Assembly: GCA_963921245.4 (NCBI GenBank)
Contig: CAWUEY030000001.1
Span: forward strand, 372,001 to 436,000
Source of the DNA: JABJGO01 sp963921245
GTDB lineage: Bacteria > Pseudomonadota > Alphaproteobacteria > Rhodospirillales > Casp-alpha2
Direction: 5' to 3'
Length of the DNA stretch: 64,000 nucleotides
Every line of letters starts with the position of its first letter. The first letter of the stretch is position 1. Shown piece after piece: positions 49,459 to 59,043 of the stretch. The notes under the pieces were generated by a model that worked only from the letters and a program-made list of their open reading frames with translations, was not told where the DNA came from and ran no database searches. Both the position numbers and the translations under genes were made by a program.

Positions 49459-50997
49459 ATGGACATAGCATTAGCGCTGATCGACGGGGTGATTATTGCT
49501 CTGGAACCCATCAATCTCGGCCTTGCCGTGATTGGTGTTATCGTTGGCCTGTTTGTCGGTGCTATGCCCGGACTGGGCTCGGTGAACGGCGTCGCTATCC
49601 TCTTGCCGTTTACGTTTGTCATTCAGAGTTTCACGGGAACGGCGACCTCGCCGATGATATTCCTGGCTGCCATCTACTACGGGGCCATGTACGGCGGGGC
49701 CATATCGTCAATCACTCTGGGTATTCCCGGCGCATCAACGGCGGTCGCGACAACATTTGACGGACGCCCTCTCGCCATCGCGGGCAAGGCTCATATCGCG
49801 CTGGTTACCGCCGCCCTTGCTTCCTTCGTGGGCGGCACGATTTCCAATCTGATTTTTACAGGATTTGCCCCGGGGCTCGCTTCCATTGCCCTTGATTTTG
49901 GCGACCCCGAGATTTTTGCCCTCATGCTGTTGGCATTTGCGACCTTTGTCGGGCTTGGGGGAGACGATATTCCGAAAACCATTTTTTCAATCTGTACCGG
50001 CCTGGTGCTGGCGACGGTGGGCTTCGACATTGTCTCTGGAGAGCCGAGGTTGATATTCTTCGACATCACAGGTTTCACCCACGGTATCCGGTTTCTGGTG
50101 CTGGCCATCGGCGTGTACGGCATCGGCGAGATGATCTGGACCATCAACACCTCTCGGGGTGGTGTCACTATGTCCAGCGTGGACGTAAGCCTGAGCAACA
50201 TCAGCAATGCCATTCGCGGTTTCGGGAAAGCCTGGAAGGGCACAGCCATCGGTTCGAGTCTCGGGTTTTTTGTCGGTATCCTGCCGGCCGCCGGAGCGAC
50301 ACCGGGCTCTCTGATGGCCTATGGCGTTACCAAAATGGCGGCAAAAAACCCTGAGGCGTTTGGCAAGGGTTCTGTTGACGGAGTGGCGGCACCGGAAGCT
50401 GCCAACAACTCGGCGTCTACCGGGGCCATGTTGCCCATGATGACGCTCGGAATACCCGGCTCACCGACCACGGCTGTCCTGCTTGCAGGCATGGTGATCT
50501 GGGGTCTTCAGCCCGGACCCTTGTTGTTTTCTGAACAACCGGATTTTGTCTGGCCGCTGATCGGGTCGTTCTACGTTTCCAATGTCATCTCGTTGCTGAT
50601 CAACCTGGCCTTTATCCCCGTTTTCCTGTGGATGCTGAGGATGCCGTTTACGATCCTCGCTCCCCTGATTTTTGTGTTGTCACTGGTCGGAACCTATGCG
50701 GCCTATCTCAACATGTTTGACGTTTGGCTGATGGTGCTTGTGGGTATTGCGGCGTTTTTCCTGCGATTGCTTGATTATCCGCTGGCCCCGGCGGTTTTGG
50801 CGATTGTGTTGGGCCCCATTGCCGAACCGAAACTGCGACAGTCGCTGCTGTTTTCTGACGGCGATATCAGTATTTTCTTCACCCGCCCCATCGCCGGTCC
50901 GATTACGGTCGTTGCGATCATCCTGATCCTGTTGCCGTTGCTCAAGCTGATCCGTGACAGGATACGGGGCCATAAATCCGCTCGCGCATCAGACTAG
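49459..50997 (+). CDS. tctA: TctA-type large membrane subunit
   Basis: A 512-residue polytopic permease with about 11-12 helices. The two family repeats show VGAMPGLGSVNGVAILLPFT (N-terminal G-x-x-PGL motif) and VGILPAAGATPGSLMAYGVT (second PG motif), with IYYGAMYGGAISSITLGIPG and EAANNSASTGAMLPMMTLGI as the other conserved blocks. Together with TctB and TctC it completes the transporter. The substrate is probably a di- or tricarboxylate, judged from family and from the adjacent CoA-transferase gene. Confidence 0.92.
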   Translation: MDIALALIDGVIIALEPINLGLAVIGVIVGLFVGAMPGLGSVNGVAILLPFTFVIQSFTGTATSPMIFLAAIYYGAMYGGAISSITLGIPGASTAVATTFDGRPLAIAGKAHIALVTAALASFVGGTISNLIFTGFAPGLASIALDFGDPEIFALMLLAFATFVGLGGDDIPKTIFSICTGLVLATVGFDIVSGEPRLIFFDITGFTHGIRFLVLAIGVYGIGEMIWTINTSRGGVTMSSVDVSLSNISNAIRGFGKAWKGTAIGSSLGFFVGILPAAGATPGSLMAYGVTKMAAKNPEAFGKGSVDGVAAPEAANNSASTGAMLPMMTLGIPGSPTTAVLLAGMVIWGLQPGPLLFSEQPDFVWPLIGSFYVSNVISLLINLAFIPVFLWMLRMPFTILAPLIFVLSLVGTYAAYLNMFDVWLMVLVGIAAFFLRLLDYPLAPAVLAIVLGPIAEPKLRQSLLFSDGDISIFFTRPIAGPITVVAIILILLPLLKLIRDRIRGHKSARASD

Positions 50998-51066
50998 CCG
51001 CGCGGTTCCTTCGGTGTCATGATGGGTTCCATCATGATTGGTACCACGAGGATTCCGGGAGGCCCC

Positions 51067-52848
51067 TTGGCGACTGAAGATGCGGAAAACGGGTATCACG
51101 CCTGGAATCCAGGTATCAAATCGCAGATTCCCCATCACCTGCTGCCTTTGGCGACGCTGTTTCGGCCAGAAACTGCGTTTGTCGACTATGGAAAGGCGAA
51201 GGAACTTGGTGCTTTTTTTGGCCTGAAACCGATAGATTTCCATGTTCTCAGACCGCAACGCCTGGCGGTTCACGAAGTCACTGTGCGGGTGACGGCAGAC
51301 CTGTCGGTTCCGGATGGTCCGGACTATGGTGAGCTTGGAATTAATCTCCGCGCCATGGTTGAACTGATCATGGACGGCTACGTGGCGCCGCGTATGGATC
51401 GTATAGATGCCGTTTACGACCAGACAGAAGAGCAGGTTCAGCGGATTGTTCGTGACCAATGGCATAACACTGTCGAGGCGCGATCTCCTTCCCCGCCAAA
51501 ACAGGCTCAGAAGCCCGGTTTCTTTGCCCGGCTTCCGGGGCGCTCGACACCTGTCGCGAAGGCTGTGATCAAGGATTCTGTTCTCGACGCCATCCCAATC
51601 TGGCAAGATGCTTTGAACGACAACACTGATCCTGTGGCGTTAGCCTGTCTGCAGGGATTGCTGAAATTCGTTGGTGGACAGGTTGGACAGCGTGGCCGGT
51701 TTGTAGCCGGTGCAGACCTAGTCATCGATCTGGTCACCGGTTATGTCTGTAACACGATCGCTAGCACGGCAATTGGGGACGAAATCGACGATATAATAAG
51801 GGAGGCAGCGGAAAAGGAAGGGTATCGCTATTTACCCGTACAACCGAAACCCGTCGTCATGAACGTCAAGGGTGCTTCAGCGGCGGGCAAAAGCACGATC
51901 CGCCCCCAGCAACGCGCGCTCGCCATGAAACTGGGCATTCCCTGGGAGGACTTTGCCCTGATCAGTCCTGACTATTGGCGAAAATATCTGCTGGACTACG
52001 AGTCACTGGGAGACGACTTCAGGTATGCTGCCATGCTGACGGGGCAGGAATTGGTCATCATCGACAGGAAACTGGACCAGTACATGGCGAAAAAGGCCGC
52101 AAGGGGCAAGATGTCTCATTTGCTGATCGACCGGTTCCGTTTCGACAGTTTCACGCCGGAAAAAGATCGTTCGGCAGACAGCAAGCTGCTGACACGGTTT
52201 GGCGACAGAATTTTTATGTTCTTTATGGTGACCCCGCCCTCGGAGACCGTTGTGCGAGCCTGGAGGCGCGGGCTGAAAACCGGTCGTTACAAAGCCGTTG
52301 ATGATCTGCTGTATCACAACATCGAAGCCTATGAAGGGATGCCGGAATTGTTCTTTTCCTGGGCCTTGTCGGCGGAGAAGAAGGTTCACTTCGAGTTTCT
52401 GGACAATGATGTAGCGGAAGGAGCCGGACCTAAAACAATTGCCTTTGGCTGGAACAACACCATGACCATTCTCGATGTGGAATCGATGATAAATGTGGAT
52501 CGGTTTCGAAAAGTGAACGTGAACGCCCAAAACCCGAAGGAAATTTCCGCCGGATTCGATCAATCTGTTTCAGAAAACCTTGGGTTTGCGCTCCGGTGCA
52601 TTCGGGACATCGCTGCGGTCAATCTGGCGGATCAGGACAACGGATATCTATATTGCCGTATCGAAGAGGGCTGCGTTGTCTGGATGGATGCTTCCTACAT
52701 TGAAAAACTGCCCGAACCATCATCGGTCCGGGCGGTGCTCTCGAAGGTGAGCCGGAAACCGCAACCCGCCGGGCAAACGCCGGTTGAGTACGCCATCGAT
52801 TTGGCGCATGAACAGCAATATACGTTCGGTCGATGGAACACGGAGTAA
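51067..52848 (+). CDS. Uncharacterised P-loop kinase-like protein (zeta-toxin-like core)
   Basis: A large cytoplasmic protein of about 593 residues. The central P-loop is VVMNVKGASAAGKSTIRPQQ, with FALISPDYWRKYLLDYESLG following as in zeta-toxin and related small-molecule kinases, then MSHLLIDRFRFDSFTPEKD and IFMFFMVTPPSETVVRAWRR. The first 240 residues are helical without a known domain and include PSPPKQAQKPGFFARLPGRS. The last part has VEYAIDLAHEQQYTFGRW. The start is probably TTG 51067 behind CGGGAGG; ATG 51019 is in frame without a ribosome binding site. No antitoxin-like gene is adjacent, so a toxin role is unlikely. Substrate and function unknown. Confidence 0.7.
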   Translation: MATEDAENGYHAWNPGIKSQIPHHLLPLATLFRPETAFVDYGKAKELGAFFGLKPIDFHVLRPQRLAVHEVTVRVTADLSVPDGPDYGELGINLRAMVELIMDGYVAPRMDRIDAVYDQTEEQVQRIVRDQWHNTVEARSPSPPKQAQKPGFFARLPGRSTPVAKAVIKDSVLDAIPIWQDALNDNTDPVALACLQGLLKFVGGQVGQRGRFVAGADLVIDLVTGYVCNTIASTAIGDEIDDIIREAAEKEGYRYLPVQPKPVVMNVKGASAAGKSTIRPQQRALAMKLGIPWEDFALISPDYWRKYLLDYESLGDDFRYAAMLTGQELVIIDRKLDQYMAKKAARGKMSHLLIDRFRFDSFTPEKDRSADSKLLTRFGDRIFMFFMVTPPSETVVRAWRRGLKTGRYKAVDDLLYHNIEAYEGMPELFFSWALSAEKKVHFEFLDNDVAEGAGPKTIAFGWNNTMTILDVESMINVDRFRKVNVNAQNPKEISAGFDQSVSENLGFALRCIRDIAAVNLADQDNGYLYCRIEEGCVVWMDASYIEKLPEPSSVRAVLSKVSRKPQPAGQTPVEYAIDLAHEQQYTFGRWNTE

Positions 52849-52857
52849 TCGCGGCAT

Positions 52858-53949
52858 ATGGACTCAGTTACGCAGTTTGTTTTGGGTGCCGGTGTCGGTG
52901 CGGCCGTCCTCGGGCCACGTATTGGGGTTCGAAAGGCGGTTTTGGTTGGCGGGTTGTTGGGGACGGCACCGGATTTGGATGTCCTGTATCCCTTTGACAA
53001 CCCTGTTGACGCTTTCACCCTTCATCGCGGGCCGACACATTCTCTCTTTGTTCACGCTGTTGTGACACCGATTTTTGGCGAATCCCTGATGCGGGTGTTC
53101 TCGGGCCTGAGAGAGCAACGGTTTCGAACTTATCTGGCGGTCTTTCTGATTTTTGCGACCCACGCTTTGATTGATGCTGTGACCGTCTACGGGACAAGGG
53201 TTTTCTGGCCACTGTCCATGGAACCCGTTGGTATAGGGTCCATGTTTATCATTGACCCTCTCTATACGCTGCCGTTGCTGATTGTATCGCTGATTGGGCT
53301 GTTTATCGGCGGATGGGGCGCCCGAAGTCGGAAAATGATCTCTGCGGCACTTATGATCAGTACGGTGTATCTGGTGTGGACACTCGCTGCGCAACAACTC
53401 GTTATGAGCCGGGTAGAGGCGTATCTGGATCGACAGAAAATAGCATATAACGATCTGTTTGCCATCCCGACACCCTTCAACAGCGTTTTCTGGAAGGCAA
53501 CCGCGATCACGGACACACACTATGTGAACGTCTATGTGCCGATGTTTGCACGCAAAGATGACTATGTCGCATACGTGCATCCGAGAAAGGCCGCCGAGGT
53601 TGCCTGCGTAGAACCCATACCGGCGCTCGAACAGGTCGCTGACTTCAGTGATGGATTCTATCGTCTGGACCCCATTGATGGAGAAATTCAGATATCCGAC
53701 CTGCGTATGGGATTAACCCCAGGCTACGCGTTCAGTTTTGCCGTTGCATCCATTTCGGATGATGGTATCGAGCCCATGTTTCCGGCGCGACGTGAAAATG
53801 AAAGAGGGGCTGACGGAGATATTGACTGGTTACTGGCGGGAATTAAGGGGCCCGCTATTGAGCGTCCCGTCGAAGCCAGCGTCGCATTGTCCAGACTCGG
53901 TGACGATAGTGACTGGATGCTGTTGAGCCCGCTCAACGCAACGTGCTAA
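52858..53949 (+). CDS. DUF457/YdjM-type membrane-bound metal-dependent hydrolase
   Basis: A 363-residue membrane protein. The N-terminal metal motif region is GGLLGTAPDLDVLYPFDN, followed by HRGPTHSLFVHAVVTPIFGE (His-x-x-x-x-His) and FATHALIDAVTVYGTRVFWP, the conserved acidic and histidine residues of the family (LexA-regulated YdjM relatives). Helices around PLYTLPLLIVSLIGLFIGGW and MISAALMISTVYLVWTLAAQ anchor it. The last 150 residues form an extra soluble domain without recognised motifs. Nine bp separate it from the P-loop gene, so they may be co-transcribed. Confidence 0.85.
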   Translation: MDSVTQFVLGAGVGAAVLGPRIGVRKAVLVGGLLGTAPDLDVLYPFDNPVDAFTLHRGPTHSLFVHAVVTPIFGESLMRVFSGLREQRFRTYLAVFLIFATHALIDAVTVYGTRVFWPLSMEPVGIGSMFIIDPLYTLPLLIVSLIGLFIGGWGARSRKMISAALMISTVYLVWTLAAQQLVMSRVEAYLDRQKIAYNDLFAIPTPFNSVFWKATAITDTHYVNVYVPMFARKDDYVAYVHPRKAAEVACVEPIPALEQVADFSDGFYRLDPIDGEIQISDLRMGLTPGYAFSFAVASISDDGIEPMFPARRENERGADGDIDWLLAGIKGPAIERPVEASVALSRLGDDSDWMLLSPLNATC

Positions 53950-54153
53950 ACACTCAATTCGCCGCGAAATCCGGTGAATTGTTATCGAACACGATTTGTC
54001 TCGCGCGTTCTGGGGCTGCCCTCTGTGACCATTCACCATAGCCTGTCGGATGGTGTTTTTGAGTCCCAAAAGCGCGTCATGGACCGTATAGCTCAAAGCG
54101 AAGACACAGCACAAAGCGACCTGTTTATCCCTGCGACCCGCCGCGCCGCCTAG
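53950..54153 (+). other. Open frame continuing after the hydrolase stop, unassigned
   Basis: The same reading frame as the preceding gene stays open for 67 codons after its TAA, reading FVSRVLGLPSVTIHHSLSDG, FESQKRVMDRIAQSEDTAQS and DLFIPATRRAA before TAG. The sequence looks protein-like but has no clear start (GTG near 53971 only), no ribosome binding site and no family I know. It could be a gene remnant. Confidence 0.25.
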
Positions 54154-57100
54154 CTAGCCATCGGATAGCGACAGTAGAGAGGCGTTGCCGCCCGACGCCG
54201 TGGTGTCGATACAGACATGACGTTCCAGGACATAGCGTTCCGGTGCGTTACGCTCGGTAATCAGGGGAATAAGCACACCGTCCCGGTTGGCCAGAGCGCG
54301 GCGCTGTTCGGAGAGTATCTCGCCATCGGCGGCACTGGCAACCGCATCGATACCCGAAATCCGGCTCAGGGCTTGTGGGGGAACCTGCCCCTTGATCAGG
54401 GCGAGGGGAGCGCCTGTGTCTTTCAATGCCGTAAGCTCATCCGCCATGTCCGCGATGACCACAACCGCACCATTCCCGACGCTGAGGGCCTGGATGGCCT
54501 GCATCCGGGCCGTGAGGGGATCGGGGCCGAGGCACAGAACCACACCGCGTGGGCACGTGGACAACTGATTGGACTCTCCTGTCGGTCCCGGCATACTGAG
54601 GGTTTCAAGGTCTTGCGCGGTTTCATCACCCAGCTCGCTCAAGCCGTTCGTTTTCCGGCGGTCTTCCCGTTCGCTCCAGGCACCCAAAGACAGGCCGTCA
54701 ATGGCCTTTTGCAGGGTGTCCTCATCGACGATGTCGCCTGAAGGTGACAGCGAAGACCGATCCTCGCGCCGTTTCATGAAGCGCTGTACATATTGTGGTC
54801 CACCGGCTTTGGGGCCGGTGCCGGACAAGCCTTCGCCGCCGAAGGGTTGTGATCCGACAATAGCGCCTATCTGGTTGCGATTGACATAGATGTTGCCGAC
54901 CCGTATGCGATCGATGATCTGTTGGACCCGGGAATCCACGCGGGTATGCAGCCCGAAGGTAAGACCGTATCCCGTGCCATTGATGGCATCGATGACGCTG
55001 TCGATCGCATGGGCCTTGAAAGTTGCCACGTGCAGTACAGGGCCGAAAATTTCCTCATCCAGATCGGCAATGCTGTTGACCTTCAGAACCGTCGGGGACA
55101 CAAACGTACCGTTTTCTGGCACCGCCAGTTTTTTGAGGCACTGGCCGTTGTCTTCAAAGTTCCGAATATGATTGTCGATTTTCTGTTTGGCGAGCGAGGA
55201 GATAACCGGCCCTACATCGATTGCCGGATTCCAGGGATCGCCGACGGCCAGTTGGTCCATGGCACCGAACAGCATCTCTAGGAAGCGATCCCGGATATCT
55301 TCCTGAAGGTACAAAACGCGAAGCGCAGAGCACCGTTGCCCCGCACTTTGAAAACTGGAGGTGATAATGTCGCGAACGGCCTGTTCGGGTAATGCCGTGG
55401 AGTCCACAATCATCGCGTTGAGGCCGCCTGTTTCGGCCAGCAGTGGCGCTTCCGGTGCCATATGATCCGCCATGACACGGTTAATCCGCTGGGCCGTGGC
55501 GGTGGAGCCTGTGAAGCAGACACCGGTGATACGCCGGTCCCGTATGAGAGGTTCACCGACCGCCGGACCACTGCCGGGCAACAACTGAAGGGCTGCAACC
55601 GGCACGCCTGCTTCGTGCATCAGTCCAACGGCGCGGGCAGCCATAAGGGGCGTTTGCTCCGCCGGTTTGGCAATCACTGCGTTACCGGCGGCAAGGGCGG
55701 CGGCAATCTGCCCTGTGAAAATCGCCAACGGAAAATTCCACGGCGAGACACAAACAAAAACACCTCTGGGACGGGCCTGATCCGCCAGGCGTTCCACTTC
55801 GTTGGGGTAGTAGCGCAGGAAGTCCACGGCCTCACGAACCTCGCCGACGCAATCCGGTAGGGTTTTCCCCGCTTCCCGGGCAGCGAGCGCGAAAAACTCT
55901 TCTGCATGCTTTTCATAAAGATCCCCAATGCGCCGGATCATGGCACCACGTACCTCCACCGGTGTTGCGGACCAGGTATGAAACCCGCCTTCCGCGGCCC
56001 CGAGAGCGGTCTTAACATCCTCCGGTGCCGCTTCGATACAGGTACCGACGATATCATCGGGGTTGGCCGGGTTGGTACAGGATTGCTCTTCCCCGCCGAC
56101 AACATCTCCGGCGATCAGCGGCCTGGCGTGCCATTGCCGGGTTTTGAACAGCGACCGGTCCCTGTCGATTTCGTCCAGATGGACCGGATCCAGGATATCC
56201 CAGCCTTTGGCGTTTACCCGATCCTCGCCGTACAGCGCCGGCGGCGGGGCAATATTGGGATTGGCCGCAAGGACCGTATGATCGCCATCAATCGTTATCG
56301 CATCGAAGGGATCACGGGCGACATCGGTGGCGGGAACACGGGTATCGACGATCCGGTTCACGAACGAACTGTTGGCGCCATTTTCCAGCAACCGCCGCAC
56401 CAGGTAGGCGAGCAAATCCCGATGGGCGCCCACCGGTGCGTAAATTCGGCAACGACCGCCGTGATCTTTCAGAACCGTATCGTGAAGGGCTTCGCCCATG
56501 CCGTGCAGGCGCTGAAACTCGACATGCGGGTTGTCGCCGGCAAGATGCGTGATCGCGGACACCGTATGGGCATTGTGGGTGGCAAACTGGGCATAGATAC
56601 GATCCGACATACCCAGCAGTTTCCGGGCGCCCGCGATGTAGGAAACATCCGTGTTCACCTTGCGGGTAAAAACCGGGTAATCCTCCAGACCAAGGGTCTG
56701 AGCCACCTTGATTTCAGTGTCCCAGTAAGCGCCCTTGACCAGCCGCACCATGATGCGGCGATCCAGTCGAACCGCCAAATCATAAAGCCAGTCGATCACA
56801 AAGGCGGCGCGTTTGCCATAGGCCTGAACCACCACACCGAACCCATCCCATCCGGCAAGCGCCGGATCGGACAACACGGCCTCGATCACGTCCAAAGAGA
56901 TATCCAGTCGGTTGGCTTCTTCGGCATCCACATTGAAGCCCATATTGGCGGATTTCGCCAACACGGCCAGCGACGAGGCGCGCGCCACCAGTTCGTCCAT
57001 GACCCGGTTGTGCTTCACTGTTTCATAGCGCGGATGCAAGGCGGAAAATTTAACGGAAATGCCGGGATTCTGACAAATGTCATCATGGATACATGCCTTG

Positions 57101-57762
57101 GCGAGGCCTGAGATGGCATTGGAATATGCCAGGTGATAACGCTTGGCGTCGGGTTCGGTCATGGCGGCCTCGCCCAGCATGTCGTATGAATAGGTATAGC
57201 CCCGGTTTTCCAGTGTACGGGCCCGTTCCATGGCCTCGTCAATGGTGCGTCCGAGCACAAATTGGCGGCCCAGTTCCTTCATGGCCCGGGCCACGGCGGT
57301 GCGAACCACCGGTTCGCCCAGGCGGCGGATAACCCCGTGCAGAACACCCTCCAGACCTTCTTCTTCGTGGCTTATGACCTTTCCTGTTATCAACAGACCC
57401 CAGGTCGACGCATTGACCAGCGAGGAGCTACTGCCGCCCAGATGCCGCCCCCATCTGGAAGGTGCGATCTTGTCAGCAATCAAATCGTCGATGGTCCTGG
57501 CGTCGGGAACCCGCAGCAACGCCTCGGCCAAACACATGAGGGCAACGCCTTCCCTGGTGCTGAGGCCATATTCGCTGAGGAAGCTCTCCATCATGGTTGG
57601 AGACGTGGTGGACCGAATGCGTTCAACCAGACCGGCTGCCTCGCCGGCGATGATCGTCCGGTCGTCTGTGCTCAGGTTTGCAGATGCGACCAGCGTCCGA
57701 AGAACCTCGGTTTCATCTGCAAGATAGTGGGCGCGGATTCGTTCTCGTATGTGGTTTGTCAC
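54154..57762 (-). CDS. putA: Bifunctional proline dehydrogenase / L-glutamate-gamma-semialdehyde dehydrogenase
   Basis: Converts proline to glutamate. The 1202 residues start without a ribbon-helix-helix DNA-binding domain, so this is a non-repressor PutA. The proline dehydrogenase barrel spans about residues 150-480 with ISVKFSALHPRYE, VDAEEANRLDISLDVIEAVL, MVRLVKGAYWDTEIKVAQTL and ATHNAHTVSAI. The aldehyde dehydrogenase half has SPWNFPLAIFTGQIAAALAA, GVCFTGSTATAQRINRVM, AETGGLNAMIVDSTA and the catalytic Cys in SAGQRCSALRVLYLQ. An extra C-terminal domain of about 190 residues follows, as in longer PutA proteins. It is divergent from the proline-racemase-family gene. Confidence 0.96.
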   Translation of the reverse strand: MTNHIRERIRAHYLADETEVLRTLVASANLSTDDRTIIAGEAAGLVERIRSTTSPTMMESFLSEYGLSTREGVALMCLAEALLRVPDARTIDDLIADKIAPSRWGRHLGGSSSSLVNASTWGLLITGKVISHEEEGLEGVLHGVIRRLGEPVVRTAVARAMKELGRQFVLGRTIDEAMERARTLENRGYTYSYDMLGEAAMTEPDAKRYHLAYSNAISGLAKACIHDDICQNPGISVKFSALHPRYETVKHNRVMDELVARASSLAVLAKSANMGFNVDAEEANRLDISLDVIEAVLSDPALAGWDGFGVVVQAYGKRAAFVIDWLYDLAVRLDRRIMVRLVKGAYWDTEIKVAQTLGLEDYPVFTRKVNTDVSYIAGARKLLGMSDRIYAQFATHNAHTVSAITHLAGDNPHVEFQRLHGMGEALHDTVLKDHGGRCRIYAPVGAHRDLLAYLVRRLLENGANSSFVNRIVDTRVPATDVARDPFDAITIDGDHTVLAANPNIAPPPALYGEDRVNAKGWDILDPVHLDEIDRDRSLFKTRQWHARPLIAGDVVGGEEQSCTNPANPDDIVGTCIEAAPEDVKTALGAAEGGFHTWSATPVEVRGAMIRRIGDLYEKHAEEFFALAAREAGKTLPDCVGEVREAVDFLRYYPNEVERLADQARPRGVFVCVSPWNFPLAIFTGQIAAALAAGNAVIAKPAEQTPLMAARAVGLMHEAGVPVAALQLLPGSGPAVGEPLIRDRRITGVCFTGSTATAQRINRVMADHMAPEAPLLAETGGLNAMIVDSTALPEQAVRDIITSSFQSAGQRCSALRVLYLQEDIRDRFLEMLFGAMDQLAVGDPWNPAIDVGPVISSLAKQKIDNHIRNFEDNGQCLKKLAVPENGTFVSPTVLKVNSIADLDEEIFGPVLHVATFKAHAIDSVIDAINGTGYGLTFGLHTRVDSRVQQIIDRIRVGNIYVNRNQIGAIVGSQPFGGEGLSGTGPKAGGPQYVQRFMKRREDRSSLSPSGDIVDEDTLQKAIDGLSLGAWSEREDRRKTNGLSELGDETAQDLETLSMPGPTGESNQLSTCPRGVVLCLGPDPLTARMQAIQALSVGNGAVVVIADMADELTALKDTGAPLALIKGQVPPQALSRISGIDAVASAADGEILSEQRRALANRDGVLIPLITERNAPERYVLERHVCIDTTASGGNASLLSLSDG

Positions 57763-57839
57763 GTGTTGACCTCACCGTGGGGAAGCCCGCATTATCAGGA
57801 AAGCCGCGTCACTTGTCAGTCCTTAATCCGGGATTTTTC

Positions 57840-58868
57840 ATGAGAACAACGAAAGTTATCCACGCAGTGAGCTGCCATGCCGAAGGCGAGGTTGGTGATG
57901 TCATTACTGGCGGTGTGGGGGCCATACCCGGTGAAACCATGTGGGAAAAATCCCGCTTCATCGCCGAGGATGAAACCTTGCGGAATTTTATGCTGAATGA
58001 ACCCCGCGGGGGTGTTTTTCGCCATGTGAATGTGCTTGTGCCGCCGGTTCATCCGGCGGCCGATGCGGGCTGGATCATTATGGAACCCTGCGATACGCCA
58101 CCTATGTCCGGTTCCAATAGCATGTGCGTAACCACAGTTCTGCTGGAAACCGGTATCGTGCCCATGAGCGAACCGGAAACCCGACTGGTGTTGGAAGCCC
58201 CTGGCGGTCTGGTGCATGTCACGGCGCAGTGCAGGGATGGCAAGGTAACCCGGGCGCAGGTCCAGAACGTGCCGTCTTTCGTGCACCGGATGGACGTGCC
58301 GGTAGAGGTGGAAGGTCTCGGCACCGTTATGGTGGACACGGCCTATGGCGGCGACAGTTTCGCCATTGTTGATGCCCACGCGCTGGGTTTTCGGATTTCA
58401 CCTGACGAGGCCTGTGATATAGCCCGACTTGGCACGCGTATTACGGAGGCAGCCAACGAGCAAGTCGGGTTTCATCACCCCACGCTTCCCGCGTGGGATC
58501 ATGTATCTTTCTGCGAGATGGCGGCGCCCATTGACGTGGTTGACGGAGTCAAAACAGGCCGTAATGCGGTTACTATCAAACCCGGCAAGATCGACCGTTC
58601 GCCTTGCGGAACCGGGTGTTCTGCGCGGATGGCCTTATTGCATACACGCGGGCAATTGTCGGTGGGCGAGGCGTTCGTCGGGCGTTCCATTATCGATTCC
58701 ACGTTCCACTGTTCCATCAAGGAAACCGTGGATGTGGGCGGCACGCCCGGTGTTGTGCCCATCATCGCGGGACAGGCGTGGATCACCGGCACACATCAGC
58801 ACACACTCGACCCCACCGACCCGTGGCCCGCCGGGTACCGGATCAGCGATACCTGGCCGGGCGCGTGA
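57840..58868 (+). CDS. Proline racemase-family enzyme with a Ser/Cys pair (hydroxyproline epimerase/dehydratase type)
   Basis: A 342-residue member of the proline racemase fold: MRTTKVIHAVSCHAEGEVGD, then MEPCDTPPMSGSNSMCVTTV where serine replaces the first catalytic cysteine, and RSPCGTGCSARMALLHTRGQ with the second cysteine retained. Family studies link Ser/Cys members to trans-3-hydroxyproline dehydratase and 4-hydroxyproline epimerase activity rather than proline racemisation; this is established knowledge applied by analogy. I use ATG 57840, not the upstream extension into the putA start region. It is divergent from putA with 77 bp between, which fits an imino-acid catabolic role. Confidence 0.85.
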   Translation: MRTTKVIHAVSCHAEGEVGDVITGGVGAIPGETMWEKSRFIAEDETLRNFMLNEPRGGVFRHVNVLVPPVHPAADAGWIIMEPCDTPPMSGSNSMCVTTVLLETGIVPMSEPETRLVLEAPGGLVHVTAQCRDGKVTRAQVQNVPSFVHRMDVPVEVEGLGTVMVDTAYGGDSFAIVDAHALGFRISPDEACDIARLGTRITEAANEQVGFHHPTLPAWDHVSFCEMAAPIDVVDGVKTGRNAVTIKPGKIDRSPCGTGCSARMALLHTRGQLSVGEAFVGRSIIDSTFHCSIKETVDVGGTPGVVPIIAGQAWITGTHQHTLDPTDPWPAGYRISDTWPGA

Positions 58869-59043
58869 TCGCCAAGCTATTGGCTGCCGAATTCTGATCT
58901 GGCACCAAACCCTGACATCCGTGCACAGGATACACCCCCAAGGTATCTGACACCTGGACGGATGCAACTTTACCGGTCATGGTGGTGGTTTGCTGACTTC
59001 TAACTGCCATGACCCGCTTTTTGTCTGAAGCGTTGCAACACAA
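58869..59043. other. Convergent intergenic region
   Basis: This lies between the proline-racemase-family gene and the enolase-superfamily gene, whose 3-prime ends face each other. I find no hairpin with a T-run, repeat or frame worth reporting. Confidence 0.5.

Noticed and set aside
51067..53949. Possible zeta-toxin/antitoxin pair
   Set aside because: The neighbour is a DUF457-type membrane protein, not an antitoxin, and the P-loop protein is far larger than zeta toxins.
55906..57111. 401-codon plus-strand frame opposite putA
   Set aside because: putA is complete with all catalytic motifs; the opposite frame has none.
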